From NCBI GenBank assembly GCA_013187285.1, contig JABMIG010000199.1:1-64000 (forward strand): DNA of 64,000 bases, written 5' to 3'. Below the pieces are notes generated by a model, which saw only the letters and a list, made by a program, of their open reading frames with translations, was not told where the DNA came from and did no database searches. Made by a program: the position numbers and the translations under genes. Positions 10,746 through 23,000 of the stretch are shown here, one piece after another. This stretch comes from Cyclotella cryptica. Lineage: Eukaryota; Bacillariophyta; Thalassiosirophyceae; Thalassiosirales; Thalassiosiraceae. How positions within the stretch are numbered: position 1 is the first letter of the stretch; each line of letters begins with the position of its first letter.

Positions 10746-13700
10746 GTGTCTGTTGAAGATGCAGCAATCGATGATTTTGTTGTTGATCAGACATTATTAG
10801 ATGATCCTTCAAGTGACTGTCAATCTGTCCAGTCCCACGCCCCTTCTGTTAACTCCTATTCTCCGACTAATGTTGCCAAATTTGTAGAAACCCCCAAAGA
10901 AACAGACATCAGAACTTTTGGTAATGGCGCTTTAAAGCAGACCGGAATGCTTGTTGTTGAATTTGATAGTTCCCGATTCATCCAATATTGCGACAAGGCA
11001 TCTCCAGACTACAACCCCAATTATTGTGATTACGAAGAGCTTTCAAGGCACTTATTCCAAGCAGATGAGGTATGGATTAGTAGAGAGTTGTTGATAACAG
11101 CTATGGATCTTGTGGCAAAGTATCACGGTTTCACCATCCGTCTCGATAAAGAGTACATTAAATGCAACAGACAGGGAACCGATAAGACAAAGCGTGCATA
11201 TGTTAATGGTCCTTTGAATGCTGGATGCACATTTCAATTCAAAATTGCATCTTTGGAAACCGAGAGGTACATGCCTGCTGATTCTACCAAACAAAAGTGG
11301 AGATATAAGAAGAGATGGGATAGACCCATTAAAATCATCCATGGATGTTGTACTCATGGTTCAGCCTGTCAACCAAGCAAACAGAATAGAGTGAACACTT
11401 CTCAGCGAGCTCGAAAATACATGAACAACATGCCAAAATCAGCAATTTTCACTTTATGCAACTACATGGACAATCTGGGAAGACTTGATTCCAATCTAAT
11501 CACCAATATCATGAAGCCAGTCTGGCCTAGGGCCAAGGAATTTTCGAAGTACGATGTGTTCAACGTTCGTGTGAAGGTAATGAGATTGCTTCCTGTCTAC
11601 AGAAGATTAGATGGTGATTACGAGCAGTTTAAAGAGGTGGTGAATGCAGGTAATCTACTTGATGGGATTGAGAATGAGATAGACATTGATGATGATGAAG
11701 CATATGAACTTGCCCAGTCGCTGTGGCTTGAAGTGACAGGGTCATCTGTCAGCAAAGACGAGGAACTATTTTCATTTATTGAATATTTGGAGTTAATCAA
11801 ATCCAAGGCAAAAGGATTTGCCTTCCAACTGGCTGAAATGTTGTCTAGTACAAGTGAGTCTGGGAAGAAACTAATAGGCGTAATTTCAAATTATTTGGTG
11901 ACTTCTTTGGCCTTGATATGATGAAAAGGGGAATAAATACCTTGCTTTGGCCATACTTCTCGCTAGCAATGTATGATGAGATGAAGAAAGTTTGCATCGG
12001 ATGCGAAGGGATTCTTTGTGGAGAGCAAGAAGATATGTACCAATTCGCATGTAATTTTTTGAAGGCACATTCTCCCGGGCGTTCACTGTCTGATGTCAGT
12101 GCGGTCGCAGCAGATGTTTTTTTTGATCAGGACTTAATCCAGAAGTTGGGTTTTGTTAATGCTCATGGCATCTACTTGATTCAGGTTTGGTGAAAATCTT
12201 TGGAAAAAGTGGGTACAAACTGCTACAGGGATACTTGGTAAAAATGGTGAAATCCGAGTCAGAGAAAGAGTTTCAATCGACATCGGAGCTTGCTCTCCAA
12301 CGATTGCATAATATCACACCAAGGAATGGTGCATTGGAAGAGAAACTTGTAGATTTTGTCGAGAGACGCCACACATATGCATCTCATCTCCTTGCCAAGA
12401 TACCAGGGAATTGTGGACTTCATGGAAGTGCATGTAGCGAGCAGAACCATTGGAGTGTAATCTCACACTTGAACCCTGGCGTAGCACAGGGAGGGAACAC
12501 CTACTGTGAGCATCCTGTAACTCTAATCAAGATCTATTGCAGCGTCAGAAAGCTCGTGTTGCCATTACAAACCAGTTATTGGAAGGCCACTCACAGAAGA
12601 TGCGAGTAGAAGTCGGCCGGCTGAAAAACGAACCTCCAACGTGGATTGTTAAAGATCTCCTGAAAGCTGCATCCGTTTTGTGTCTTCCAATTTATGAACA
12701 ATACAAGAGAGCAGCCGAAAGAGCTCTTAATGACTTAACAATGGAGGAAACAATTGACGAACATCACACACAGATGTATGTTGTTCGATCTGCAAGGTAC
12801 GACGACGCTCCTAGCCGAACTTTTAAGTCAAAGAACGAGAGGTGTGTGTGTTACGATAGATTGAGGGAATTGGACATGTGTGCTCATGAGATTAAAGTCA
12901 GAGGTGGCTTTGAAAGCTCTTACTTCCTTGACAGACACTTTCGTTGACAACGTGTGAGAGGATCGTTAGTTGGTTGGAATGAATCTGAGACTGATTTTAT
13001 TGATGGACTGATTGGATTTGAATATGAAGAAATGGAAACCCAGAGAACGCCAGTAGACACAATGGAATCGACCGAAAACGATGAAATCGTCAACCAGTCT
13101 TCTGCTTCAATGTTACAGACAAAACAGGATGGTGGTGTAAAACCTCTCAGGAAAAAACAGATCAGTAACATTCTATCAGCTGTTACAGGTGGATACAACA
13201 CTTTTTCTTGTGAGCAACAGTTTCAAATCTCAAATCTTGTGTTGCAGTTACAAGGTATCGTGACTGTGGATAACAATCGAAGTGAAACCATTCCAAACAC
13301 CGCAAATGAATTTACAATTGATGTGCCTACTGCAATGGCCCGGTCGACACAGCGCAAAACTCGTGCGGAACCAATGCATGAAATACAGTCAAATGTTGCG
13401 TCGAAAAAAATTAAGAAGTCAATTCAGTCACTCGGTCTTTTGCAGGATGTTTCTGGGTCCTCGCATACGGTACAGGTCAATGGAAATGCTAGCAGGAACA
13501 TTCACTGTAGTTTTTGTAATCAAGGTCATTTGGTGACGAACTGTCCAAAGCATTAAGGCTTGAAGTTGAATGCATATGAATACTGTTTAATGACGTCAAA
13601 TCAGCAAGACATGGATAATCTACGTGATAGGATGAAAAACACAAATGTGAGTAAAAGTGTCGAGAAGCCACCGTTACATCTAATTTACGGAACCATCCCA

Positions 13701-13982
13701 TTGTGTCTTCAAACACGAAACTTCAGTGTGCATAGAATTAGTTTTTTGGAAGGAGACTTGCCCGATTCTATTGAAAATAGGCTGTTTTGTATTTCATTTC
13801 TGCTCATCGATGGTTACGAAGATGTAAATTGGACAAACATTTGGGTTATGGGTAAGGTCATGAACATGTTAATTACCCATAAGAACAAAACCAAGAAATA
13901 TGTGTTCCACAAAACAATAAATGATCACCCAGGAACTTCGGTACAAAACAATGATGTTGAACTATCTATTGCTTCTATATAA
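10746..13982 (+). pseudogene. MULE transposase with SWIM finger and zinc knuckle
   Basis: This is a MULE-type DDE transposase spread over several frames. The N-terminal part (10,746-11,921) is a DNA-binding-like region. The first catalytic D is in FFGLDMMKRG (GAT at 11,915), the second in VAADVFFDQDLI (about 12,110), and the E in CSEQNHWSV (about 12,440). A SWIM zinc finger follows (CVCYDRLRELDMCAH, near 12,850). A zinc knuckle CSFCNQGHLVTNC lies at about 13,510-13,545. The same frame continues past a stop at 13,554 for another 140 codons. Frame changes fall near 11,890, 12,185 and 12,540-12,610, and in-frame stops at 12,948 and 13,554, so it is inactive as it stands. The open frame begins at a GTG, so the true start is unknown. 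Confidence 0.8.
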
Positions 13983-14028
13983 CTTAAGACGCCAATTAAA
14001 CATTCCCTCATTTACCACTTTAACAAAT

Positions 14029-15943
14029 TTACCAATCTAACAATGCATACACATAACTTCGCCCAACAAGACAACCCCCTCTCCCAATAGACTTTCCAAA
14101 ATTGGGATTCAGACAAAACAATACCTTATTCTCCAGGCTTTCTTTCCCATGTTTGAAGTTGTCTTTATGTAGACCCACAGGATATGCAACCATGCTGTAA
14201 TGGTTGAAACTATTGAATCTTTCTAAAAAACGAAACATCGCTTCTTCGTAATTGGCCTGTTGATATTCCTTTCGTGCGTTTTTCAAACTAACACTTTCAA
14301 ACTGCAAGGGACCACAAGCAATTGGTTCCTTCCCTTTTTTTGTACGGTGAGTGTTAAAAGAATTCAAGATACAGATTGCAAGGCTCTTGAGATATATCAT
14401 CTCAGCAATTGGTGGATACTTTGCAATACATGGAGCTGACATTTTGAATTGACCTCCTTCTCTGGGCGGAGAGTAGTCCCACACAACAATGTCAACTACT
14501 GGAGAAGGAGACACTTTTGCATAACAGAAAATGAATCTGTCTTCACCACGTAGAATGACGCATCCTCTTGCTAATCTTGGTGATATTCCCTCATGGTAAT
14601 TCAGGAAATACAGGAGATTCTTGTCGGTTTCTCTGTCGACTGTTCCAGAAGAGCCACACGTTCTCCTAACTTCAAATCCTCTTTGTCCAGCATACGAACA
14701 CAATTGCTTATAAATTTCTAGCGCAAAGTTGTCTTTCTCAGACTTCGTAAGCAAGACATTACAAAGCATTCCACTTGGACGGAGTAACAATAGCTTGGGA
14801 GTATCGATGGATTCTTCCATGCTGAATGATCCTAAAATGATTGTGCAATGACAACTCTCTCTAATGAGAAATAATGTGAGGAAGGTGAGTAACGTGCAAG
14901 ATAATTGACTTCTAATCAACATTCATTTCATTCTCACTCAGTATCTTCTTGTCCGAAAAACTCGAACCCAGCAACAAAGGATGGGTCTAAGTAACTTTGA
15001 CCCTTCAGTGGATTATTACTTTCCATCTTCATGACTTGATCAACAATGAAAACATCCACAGCAACATCCATTTCCTTGGTGGAGTCTTCTGGAGATTGCA
15101 CTTGCAGTACAATGCGCTCGGGCTTGTTGTTCAAACGTGTTGTAGTACACGATTGCTCTTTCATGTAGTCTTCAATGTCTGTCGCATTTACAGAGCTTAT
15201 GACTGCATAAATGATTGCTGGGGTTGAGTCCACTTGCAATTCAGCTAAAGCTAAATGATCACAGCTCCAATGGATGTTAGTAGCATCGGATTGGAGGAGA
15301 AGGTTGAACTCGGGGTATATCAAAGCTCCTTGAACTTGATTCAGCTGTAGGAGGGGCTTTTTGACCGAAAACGACTCTTGTTCATGTCGTAAAGGATTCC
15401 ATGGATGTTTGGAGGTTTCATTGATGGTGGAGGGTGCAGTGTGGTGAAGTAATTCTTCAGGAAGTTAACACTTGTGTGGTCTTTGATGCGCTCTCTCATC
15501 ATGGAGTACCTGCTTCTCTTGTTAGCAGTATCATGATTGATGAATTCGTATTCTTCGTCTTCTGATGAATGTGCTGCAGAGGACAGAAGCAGAGGCGTTC
15601 TAGGCGGCTTCACCAATGTGCACTTAGAGGTATTTGGAATTGAGGAAGAAAAAGAGCAACAAAATCCCATCGAGCAATTGCCACGGTTGCTATTTGCAGC
15701 TGACATCATATCTGCAAGAGCAATCAGTGATGGATCAGAAGGATGCACCGTCTTGCACTTGGATGAAGCTTGCACTGTTTTGGTGAGAGCCTCCAAACAA
15801 TGTATGCACACTATCAACGAACACTTCATGCAGGTCACATATTTGATGTCACCTTGCCTATGTGGTAGTGACAGCAGTACATTCCTTGTGGGTTCTTGTT
15901 GTACGGTGTCTGGGGAGCAGCAAATACAACCCGGAGACCACAT
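14029..15943 (-). CDS. Unrecognised protein carried inside the MULE (spliced, possibly decayed)
   Basis: Three consecutive minus-strand frames look like one gene. Frame 15,943-15,341 begins with a Cys-rich module (CICC, then CMKC and CIHC within 60 residues, zinc-binding in appearance), followed by Ser-rich linker. A frame change near 15,375 leads through KKPLLQLNQVQGALIYPEFN into frame 15,323-14,934. That frame can be spliced to the third by a roughly 110-bp intron: donor GTGAGAATG near 14,937, acceptor ending CATTCAG near 14,823, which restores frame at MEESIDTPKLLLLRPSG. The third part (about 265 residues to 14,029) contains paired Cys and the conserved-looking strings FLNYHEGISPRLARGC and VVDIVVWDYSPP. 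I recognise no family. It lies inside the MULE TIRs, antisense to the transposase and 46 bp from its end. It is either a capture from the host or a second gene of this MULE family. Confidence 0.5.
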
Positions 15944-16023
15944 TGATCCAAAGATTCAAAAGAACTATTTGCCTGACTCGGACAGCACCTGATCAGGATC
16001 AACGCCAGCTTAGGGCAGGTCAC

Positions 16024-16151
16024 GAGACAAGTAAATAGTTCGTTGATCTAGAGGATTAGGTATTGTGGGTATATATTTCTACAGACTAAAAAAGCTGGTG
16101 GAAACTTTGTGTTTACTTTTCTTTTTTCACCAACAATTTAAACTCTGTAAC
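16024..16151. other. Spacer upstream of the antisense cassette
   Basis: AT-rich, with no gene. This would be the promoter side of the minus-strand cassette. Confidence 0.3.
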
Positions 16152-16966
16152 AATACGTCACAATCAACTGTCAAATGTAAGAAATTTTCTTCTTGAAATG
16201 AAGTATAATTGATAAAAGTTCGATAACAAATGACTTATCAATGCAAAAGTACATTGTGCCTATGCAATCACATGGACGCCTGTGTCGTTTGTTGGGGTGG
16301 TTGAAAAACACAGAGCACGTTCATAAATATGAGACACACGCCATCAGCATCAATTGGGCATCAATGATGTCCATTTGGTCACAAACCTAGGTCGCCTGTG
16401 TGGGTTCTTGCAGTTGAAATGATGAAAAAATGGTTAGAACGCTATCATCAAACTTCACAATCACAAAGTTGTAGCACTTACCTTTTCTAACAAATGGTAT
16501 TTATTTCACCTTTGCAACCGGGTGCTGCTTTGTTGTTGTAGCAGGAATTGACCTGGTGCAATAGAAGTCGAACGAAGTACTTTCGAAATCGTGAGATGGC
16601 GACAATCGTCAAGCTAGATGATTGTGAAAGAAGCTCGTACGAAGAAATCTTGAGATGGCGATGGTCGTCGAGCTCGATGATTGTGAAAGAAGCTCGTGAA
16701 GCTTGTTCGATGGGTGCGCAGCATACGTCACAAACAACTGTCAAATGTAAGAAATTTTCTTCTTGAAATAAATTATAAATTGATAAAAGTTCGATAACAA
16801 ATGACTTACCAATGCAAAAGTACAATTGTACCTATGCAATCACAAGGTTGCCTGTGTCGTTTGTTGGGGTGGTTGAAAAACATGGAGCACATTCATAAAT
16901 ATGAGACAAACGTCACTGGGCATCAATTGGGCATCAATGATGTACAAACCTAGGTCGCTTGTGAGG
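16152..16966 (+). repeat. ~245-bp direct duplication inside the MULE
   Basis: Segments 16,152-16,402 and 16,722-16,966 share long runs such as CTGTCAAATGTAAGAAATTT, GATAAAAGTTCGATAACAAA and TTTGTTGGGGTGGTTGAAAA, with scattered differences. Between them a shorter unit carrying GATTGTGAAAGAAGCTCGT occurs twice (near 16,620 and 16,680). No coding function is seen. Confidence 0.85.
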
Positions 16967-17390
16967 GTGATGACGGAGCTAGTGCGACGACGGTGATGGC
17001 GGAGCTAGTGCGACGGTTATGAGGATGGAGGACGGCGGTGATGACGGAACTAAAGCTACGGAGGTGGCGGCGGAGCTATAGTGCGACGACGGTGGAGCTC
17101 GTGAGATGCTCGTCGAGCTGCGACGGAGCTAGTGCGACGGCGGTGGAGCTCGTGAGATGCTCATCGAGCTGCGACGAGCATTGTTCGACGGCGGTGGAGC
17201 TCGTGAGATGCTCGTCGAGCTCGAGTGAGGATCGTCGAGCTCCGTAGATGCTCGTCGAGCTCGTGCAACGGAGGTGGTGCTCGTTAGACCGCGGCGGAGC
17301 TAGTGCGACGGCAGTGGAGCCCGTGCGATGGTGGAGGAGCTCTTGCGACAACAGTGAAGAGTGCGATGGGGGTGGAGATCGTGAAGCAAA
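16964..17390 (+). repeat. GC-rich degenerate minisatellite in the MULE
   Basis: About 420 bases are built from variants of GACGGCGGTGGAGCTCGTG followed by ATGCTCGTCGAGCT. The unit is roughly 36 bp and is partly self-complementary around GAGCTC. Ser/Cys/Glu-rich frames on both strands are by-products. Position near the right TIR matches the subterminal repeats of many MULEs, which can bind transposase; that role is inferred. Confidence 0.8.
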
Positions 17391-17765
17391 ACAACAATCA
17401 TGAGCATATAATATTTTAGTTGGTGCGGTGGATGTGGAGTGGTGAGAATTGGGAAGCTATTGGGAAGACAGAGGTTGATGTGTAAAGTGTGCGTAAGATA
17501 TGACGTGTTATATTTTTTTGCATATTCTAACATGGGAGGTTACGTTAGTGGGAATACTATAGATATCTGTAGAGTTCACCTCTGTGAATGCGTCATATTA
17601 TTATGAGGACACGAACATGCCAGTGGTGAAACTTTGAAACTTCTTCACCGGAAAGAGCCGACGCACGTCTCACAACACCTGGAGAATATGTGGAGTCCCC
17701 ATTGTTCGAAATTTGGCGGGAAAATGAGTCTCGTCGGAATTCTCGTCAACTTCGTCCCGGTCATA

Positions 17766-18304
17766 TCAGGCCCACCCTTACCTGTCAACGTTGACGTTGA
17801 CGTACATTCCCTCATTTTCTGTGCGATCAGCGTATGTTGACAAAGTCGTTTTCACCGTCCTTACAATCAGGCGAGACGCCAACAGATTTATATTATTTTA
17901 TCAGAGGAACTAGTACTCAATCACACACAAAATGTTCTCCGATCCGTTCTTTATGATATTCCCTCGGGCCTGACGATTGGGTTGATATGCGAACGCTATG
18001 GTCGAGATGTCGATCTTGTGAGAATTTCTGATGTTTTTTTTCGTACTACGTACTTTGTATGTGTTTTACACGATCTCAAGGGAACGTCGGGTGAGGTTTT
18101 GTCGACATAATTCAAATCTGTATTTGGAGGGTTTGTGGCTCATAACCATTAAAAACGGATCCTTGATGCACGTCCGTTCGTGTTAGCGTAAGGCAAGGAC
18201 GGAAAAAAACGCTTACGCTTACCGATTGACACAATTATTTTTCAATTTCGGTTTAAATACGTATGTACGTTAGCGTCAATGTCGACTGGTAAGGGTGGGC
18301 CTCA
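17766..18304. mobile_element. MITE nested in the MULE right TIR
   Basis: The MITE spans 17,769-18,301 (533 bp). Its TIR begins GGCCCACCCTTACC and continues about 40 bases with a handful of mismatches, including TTGACG and AACGTACAT. TCA flanks both ends (17,766-17,768 and 18,302-18,304). The insertion falls 9-12 bases from the MULE terminus and separates GTCATATCA from GACCATCTG. A 3-bp TSD suggests a Harbinger-type origin. It has no coding capacity. Confidence 0.88.
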
Positions 18305-18321
18305 GACCATCTGAAGAAACG

Positions 18322-18616
18322 AACAGTCGCTGACAGTTAAACTTCAAAAACTATGTTTTCAATTTAGTATACGTAGCTATTTTCACTAAACGGTTGTCCT
18401 TTCTTTTTTCTGTTAAATCCCTTACCTCAGTACGATTTTCAAATCTTGTGTATGTCTCAGAAGTCTCAGAGGTATTGTACCATAGTTCTCCTAACTCTGT
18501 TTCAAACTACAACCAACTCCGATCCTTCACCTCCTCAATTAACTGAGATTAACTGACATTGACACTTCCGCCAGACTCCCAAACTCATGTTGCAGAGTTA
18601 ATATTGTACCAAAAAG
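18322..18616 (+). promoter_or_regulatory. Upstream region of the plastid protein gene
   Basis: This 295-bp stretch separates the MULE from the start codon at 18,617. No TATA box was confidently identified. The MULE therefore lies directly upstream of a host gene and may contribute regulatory sequence; this is inference. Confidence 0.3.
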
Positions 18617-19669
18617 ATGAGATTGTTCATAGTTGCCATCTTATCCGCCATTTTGAGCGCGAAGCAACAAGCGTCTGCCTTCTTAGGCACATCTCGCACT
18701 TCCTTACGAGTACTCTTGCCCTGTCACAATGGACAATCACCTCCACTGCAAGCTCCTCTCATCTCGAAGCCTCGCCAGGTGCTTCCTGGTGGTCTTCGTT
18801 CCTTGATGCTGTCTGCGACCGAAAACGAACAGTCTATACGGATTGACGACAAAAAGAAAATAGAGGGACGTAAAAATCGCGTTCTGTTAGGGTACAGAGC
18901 CATGGTGACAGCTTACCTTTCCGCTGGGATAGTTTCAGCATCGAGGTCGGGCATATCAAGCTCCCTCCTTCGCGTTATCGCTGGATACATTGCGATGCCC
19001 ACGGGAATATCCTACATATTGATTTCAGCTGCTGCAAATAATCGGTTGGGGAGTGACACATACAAGAGACTCAATCTTGCTCTTCTGGAATACAGCGTCG
19101 TTGGTCTTTCTGCTGTCACACTCGGAAGAGGTAGGAACAAGGTTTTGGCCCTGGCATTCATACTGTCCATTATCAACTGCATCAAAGGATATGCATACGG
19201 AGTTTTGGGGTGGGAGAAGGGCAATGATACCACTCTGTTGAAGGATATTGCCACAGGAGCAAGGGAAACATTAAAGGGGTTTTTCTCCGTCCCAAAAAAC
19301 ATCACAGCATTCGGATATCTTCTTGTGACAACAATGGTTGCAGCATTGAAGTTTGAGAAATTAATCGAGGTATTCAAATTTATACAAGCAAATTCAATCT
19401 ATGCTGAAGGGTTGGCAATGCCACTTGCTCGATTCAACCGATTGGCATTGTTAACTCTATGCTTATATACCTTGAAGGATGCAGCTGACCGTGACAGGCT
19501 GGGGGGGACGACCTTCATCGAGTTGAACTGTCTTTGTTCGTTGTCTCTCGGAGTTCATTTTGCTTTTAGTAGTGGTGGCCTGGTAACACCTGTTGGGGCA
19601 ATTAGCGCTTTCTTTTCTGTGTTCTGTGCATTCAACGCCTTGAAATCGCATGTTATGAAAAAGAAGTGA
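18617..19669 (+). CDS. Plastid-targeted multi-span membrane protein, function unknown
   Basis: The single-exon gene encodes 350 residues. The N-terminus is a hydrophobic signal peptide (MRLFIVAILSAILSA) ending at ASA-F, the diatom plastid-import motif with Phe at the cleavage +1 position. A Ser/Pro-rich transit-like stretch to about residue 60 follows. The mature part has several hydrophobic segments (roughly residues 95-150, 160-200, 230-250, 280-300 and 310-345), so five or more membrane spans are likely. The protein would sit in a plastid membrane. I recognise no catalytic motif or family. The ATG at 18,617 is chosen because it begins the signal peptide; an overlapping frame starting at 18,559 is an artefact. 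The next gene, VAC14, starts 336 bp downstream on the same strand. Confidence 0.85.
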   Translation: MRLFIVAILSAILSAKQQASAFLGTSRTSLRVLLPCHNGQSPPLQAPLISKPRQVLPGGLRSLMLSATENEQSIRIDDKKKIEGRKNRVLLGYRAMVTAYLSAGIVSASRSGISSSLLRVIAGYIAMPTGISYILISAAANNRLGSDTYKRLNLALLEYSVVGLSAVTLGRGRNKVLALAFILSIINCIKGYAYGVLGWEKGNDTTLLKDIATGARETLKGFFSVPKNITAFGYLLVTTMVAALKFEKLIEVFKFIQANSIYAEGLAMPLARFNRLALLTLCLYTLKDAADRDRLGGTTFIELNCLCSLSLGVHFAFSSGGLVTPVGAISAFFSVFCAFNALKSHVMKKK

Positions 19670-20005
19670 ACACATTAAGTTGTGGAATCTGTTGCTTCCT
19701 TCTAAGACAGGTGGAGGATTAAGCACGTGTGATAGGCTTAAAGTCTCTTAATGTAATGCTTGAATTGAATAGTTTCTTCGTCTCCTATCATCGCGTGTAA
19801 CTTCGTCTGCTCTGAAAAGGTGCTTCACGTCATGAATCTGTATAAAGTCTGTATATTAGATAATATTCTGATAATATTCATGGTATGCGCCCGAGAACGG
19901 TCAAATACTGTCAAATAGCTGCCTAGATAGTAGATATTAGACGCTACTCGACGTAACCCACAAACGGAAGGCAAACCTAGCCGTCCTAGCCGTCACCCTA
20001 CCACG
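19670..20005. other. Intergenic spacer before VAC14
   Basis: Probably holds the 3' end of the plastid gene and the VAC14 promoter. No specific motif is supported. Confidence 0.4.
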
Positions 20006-23000
20006 ATGTCTGACACTCAGATACCTCGCACCGACTCCACAGGAGACGACTCGTCCCTGCCGGCGCTCCCTAGCATCACGGAGTCTGCTTCCGTGACCGA
20101 AGACGAGCGGCAACGTATCCTCGCAGGCATCCTGGCCGAGGACGAAGACGACGACGATATTATCATGTCCATGGCCATGCTGGAGGGCGCCGCGCCTCCC
20201 CCTCAAGTGATTGATGGCGCGTCGAACTCGACACAGCTGCCGCAAAAGGTGTTTGCCACAGCGAGGAAGCGGATCGAGTCGGAGAATGCCTTCAGTTCTT
20301 CGTCCGAGGACGACGACGACGAAGATACCGATCTTCAGGGAATTTACGGTCAAAGAAGAGAAGATGTCGCGTCTCAATTTTACGCTGGGGCGAGTCCGGT
20401 TTATCCGATTGTGGCGGGACACGCGACGAATTCGTATGAGGAGGAGGAGCGACGACAGGACGATATTACCCCGACAAATGGTGAGATTGAACGGGTCGAC
20501 ACGGTGCCTTTCACGTGGACGCACTCAGCGGGCAGTGTTGATGAAGATGATGAAGCAGACTATGGAAGCAATACTGTTACTCAGGGAGAAATTAATGGTA
20601 ATGTTGACGTCTACGAGTCATACAACGAAGCCAACGTCGCCGTGGCATCAGCCATTGGATCGACTGCTCCCACTTCACGTCGTCCACAACAATCTGCATT
20701 CGACCGAGCATTAACTGAAATACAACAACAGGGCGGGAGTGACGAAAGATCACGATCCAATTCATACTCTTTACCCGAAACTACTGGAAATGCAGTAAGG
20801 GTGGCTGCGTCTTCAGACATTCCAAAGGACGACGCACCTCCCACTAGCAGTGATGACAAAGTACATGACAATGTCACTGCGCACACTGATGACTATTTAG
20901 CAGTGGCAGAACACAATGTACTTGATGAAATCTTGAGCGAGAACCCAAGCGATGATGTAGATATGGTGAGCGAAAAAGCTCATGGGTTTGAATCATACAG
21001 ACAGAGTTCATCCTCCATTACAGATGTCGCCGACAATCGCAGAAACCCCGACTCACAAGGCAGAGAACGATTTTCATTGCAAACCAATATCAATATCCCG
21101 GGCAGAAGTAGCAATAGTGGTACTTCCGCATCGTCTTCTATTCGAACCAAACCAGCAGATATTGCCTTACATAAACTACCAAATGTACTTTCGAGCGTTC
21201 GTCAGAAAATTGAATCATTCACAGACATGTCAAACGTAGGCAGCAAATCATCCAGTTCTGGCATGCATGGTGATTACCCCTACTATCCACCCTCCATTCT
21301 TTCTTCTTCCACCAATATCCCAAGCAACCATCCCGACTCGATGATGATGATAGACACATCCTCTGCCTCCACGGTACTCGATAAATATTACAAAGACGAA
21401 GAAGAAAGAGAAAATATGAGACGTACCTTCCAACAAAGTATCTCTGCGGCGGTACTTGTGTCTCTGGCCCACAAGCGTTATGAACGACGTCGTCTCGCTG
21501 CTATGGAAATTGAAAAGGTAATTCGATCTCTCGTTGCTCAAGAGGATTATGCTAAAGTACGTGCTATCTTGCTACTCTTGAGTGATGATTACGTCAGGAG
21601 CACCAACGAAGATGCCAGGAAAGGAGGAGCCGTCGCACTTGCTGCTTGTGCCATTGGCTTGAAAAAGGCGAATGAAGGGAGGGATGTGATGGAATGCCGG
21701 GATTTGATTTTGGCGAGTGTCGTTCATGCTTGTCAGGATCATTCTCAACGAGTGAGATACTATGCCACGGAGTCTCTATTTAATGTCACGAAAGTCATCC
21801 CATCGTTAGCGGTTCAGCATTTCTTCATCTTGTTTGAAATCCTGCGTAGTTTGTATGCAGATGTCGACCTTGACGTGCGGAGCGGCGCAGAGCTTCTTGA
21901 TAAAAAGCTCAAAGAAGTTATAGTCGGTGCTATCAACAGCGGAAGCTTTTCGGCGGACGCGTGCGTTCCGGTGTTTGCCAGGTTTGTTTACATGCGGAAC
22001 AAGGCCACGAAACAGCTTACATTGACGTGGCTACAGGAATTTTCGGATAAGCTAATAGGTGCACCGATACTGGAATTTCTTCACCTTTTCCTTGGCGGCA
22101 TTTTCGCCATGGTTTCTGATCCGAATACTACCATACGTCAACTTGCACTTGAGTTCTTGCAGGTGAGTAAAACCGACTTATCCAAAATTGTTAAAGACTT
22201 TGTCCCTTGCAATCACTTATATTATCCTACGGTCGTGTTCTTGTAGTCTGTTCTCCCAAAATTGTTGGTAAATAATGAGGACTTCGAGGATGCACATCAC
22301 ATGGCGATTGACTTTGACAAGATTCTGCAGAGTTTAGTTTTAACAATGGAACACCCAGATCCCTTTGTGAGAAAGGTGGCCATGTATTGGATGTCGCGCA
22401 TTGTGCAAGCACATATTTCGTCCGCCTTTTCAAAAAGCGCTTGGAGCGATGCTGATGAAATCATGGGAGGAGTGGAATCAGTTAAGAGATCGCGAGGGAT
22501 CGACATCATTTCTGGTCCTGATGGAGAGAGGTCGACGAATACTCCAACTGCAGCATCCATCTCAGTTCGCAATGCCTTGCCGCACGTGCTCCCTGGAATT
22601 TTGTTAAGGTATGTGTATATGATAGGAAAATCTTTCAACCATACGACAGTTCTATGCAGTCTCACATGTGCAACCGATATCAAAAATTCAGCATCGGTGA
22701 CACGTATCAATCTCGTGTGAAGGATTCGTTCCTACCTGACCATACCACACACTTGCTCGCAGAGCAGGCTAACTCTTGTCTCCAGGATGCTGTTAGACGT
22801 GATGGACACGCCTTCATTCCACATCTTGGAGGCTTCATCGTAGCTCTACGCGATGAATTGGATTCACCTGGGGGGCTGATTGCAAGAAATCCACCCTCTG
22901 TCGAGCGTAGGCCATATCGCATGGATGTGAAACCTGATGGAAGCGGCATTGAAAGGTCAGTTTTTGGATCATGATGTTTAGAGGATGATAATTTGTCTGG

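Larger units (their letters stand above)
10344..18321 (+). mobile_element. Large Mutator-like element (MULE) with passenger genes
   Basis: The element spans 10,352-18,313. Its left end starts CAGGCGGTCTGATATGACG. The right end, on the reverse strand and after removing a nested MITE, starts CAGATGGTCTGATATGACC. The similarity runs about 60 bases, through GACGAGAATTC and CCCGCC. The flanks AAGAAATG (10,344-10,351) and AAGAAACG (18,314-18,321) form an 8-bp target duplication with one mismatch, as expected of Mutator elements. Inside are a decayed DDE transposase on the plus strand (10,746-13,982), an unrecognised gene cassette on the minus strand (14,029-15,943), a duplicated 245-bp segment and a GC-rich minisatellite. 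The left end directly abuts the GGGGTT element. Confidence 0.88.

Noticed and set aside
17038-17351. Ser/Cys- and Glu-rich ORFs on both strands
   Set aside because: By-products of the GC-rich minisatellite.
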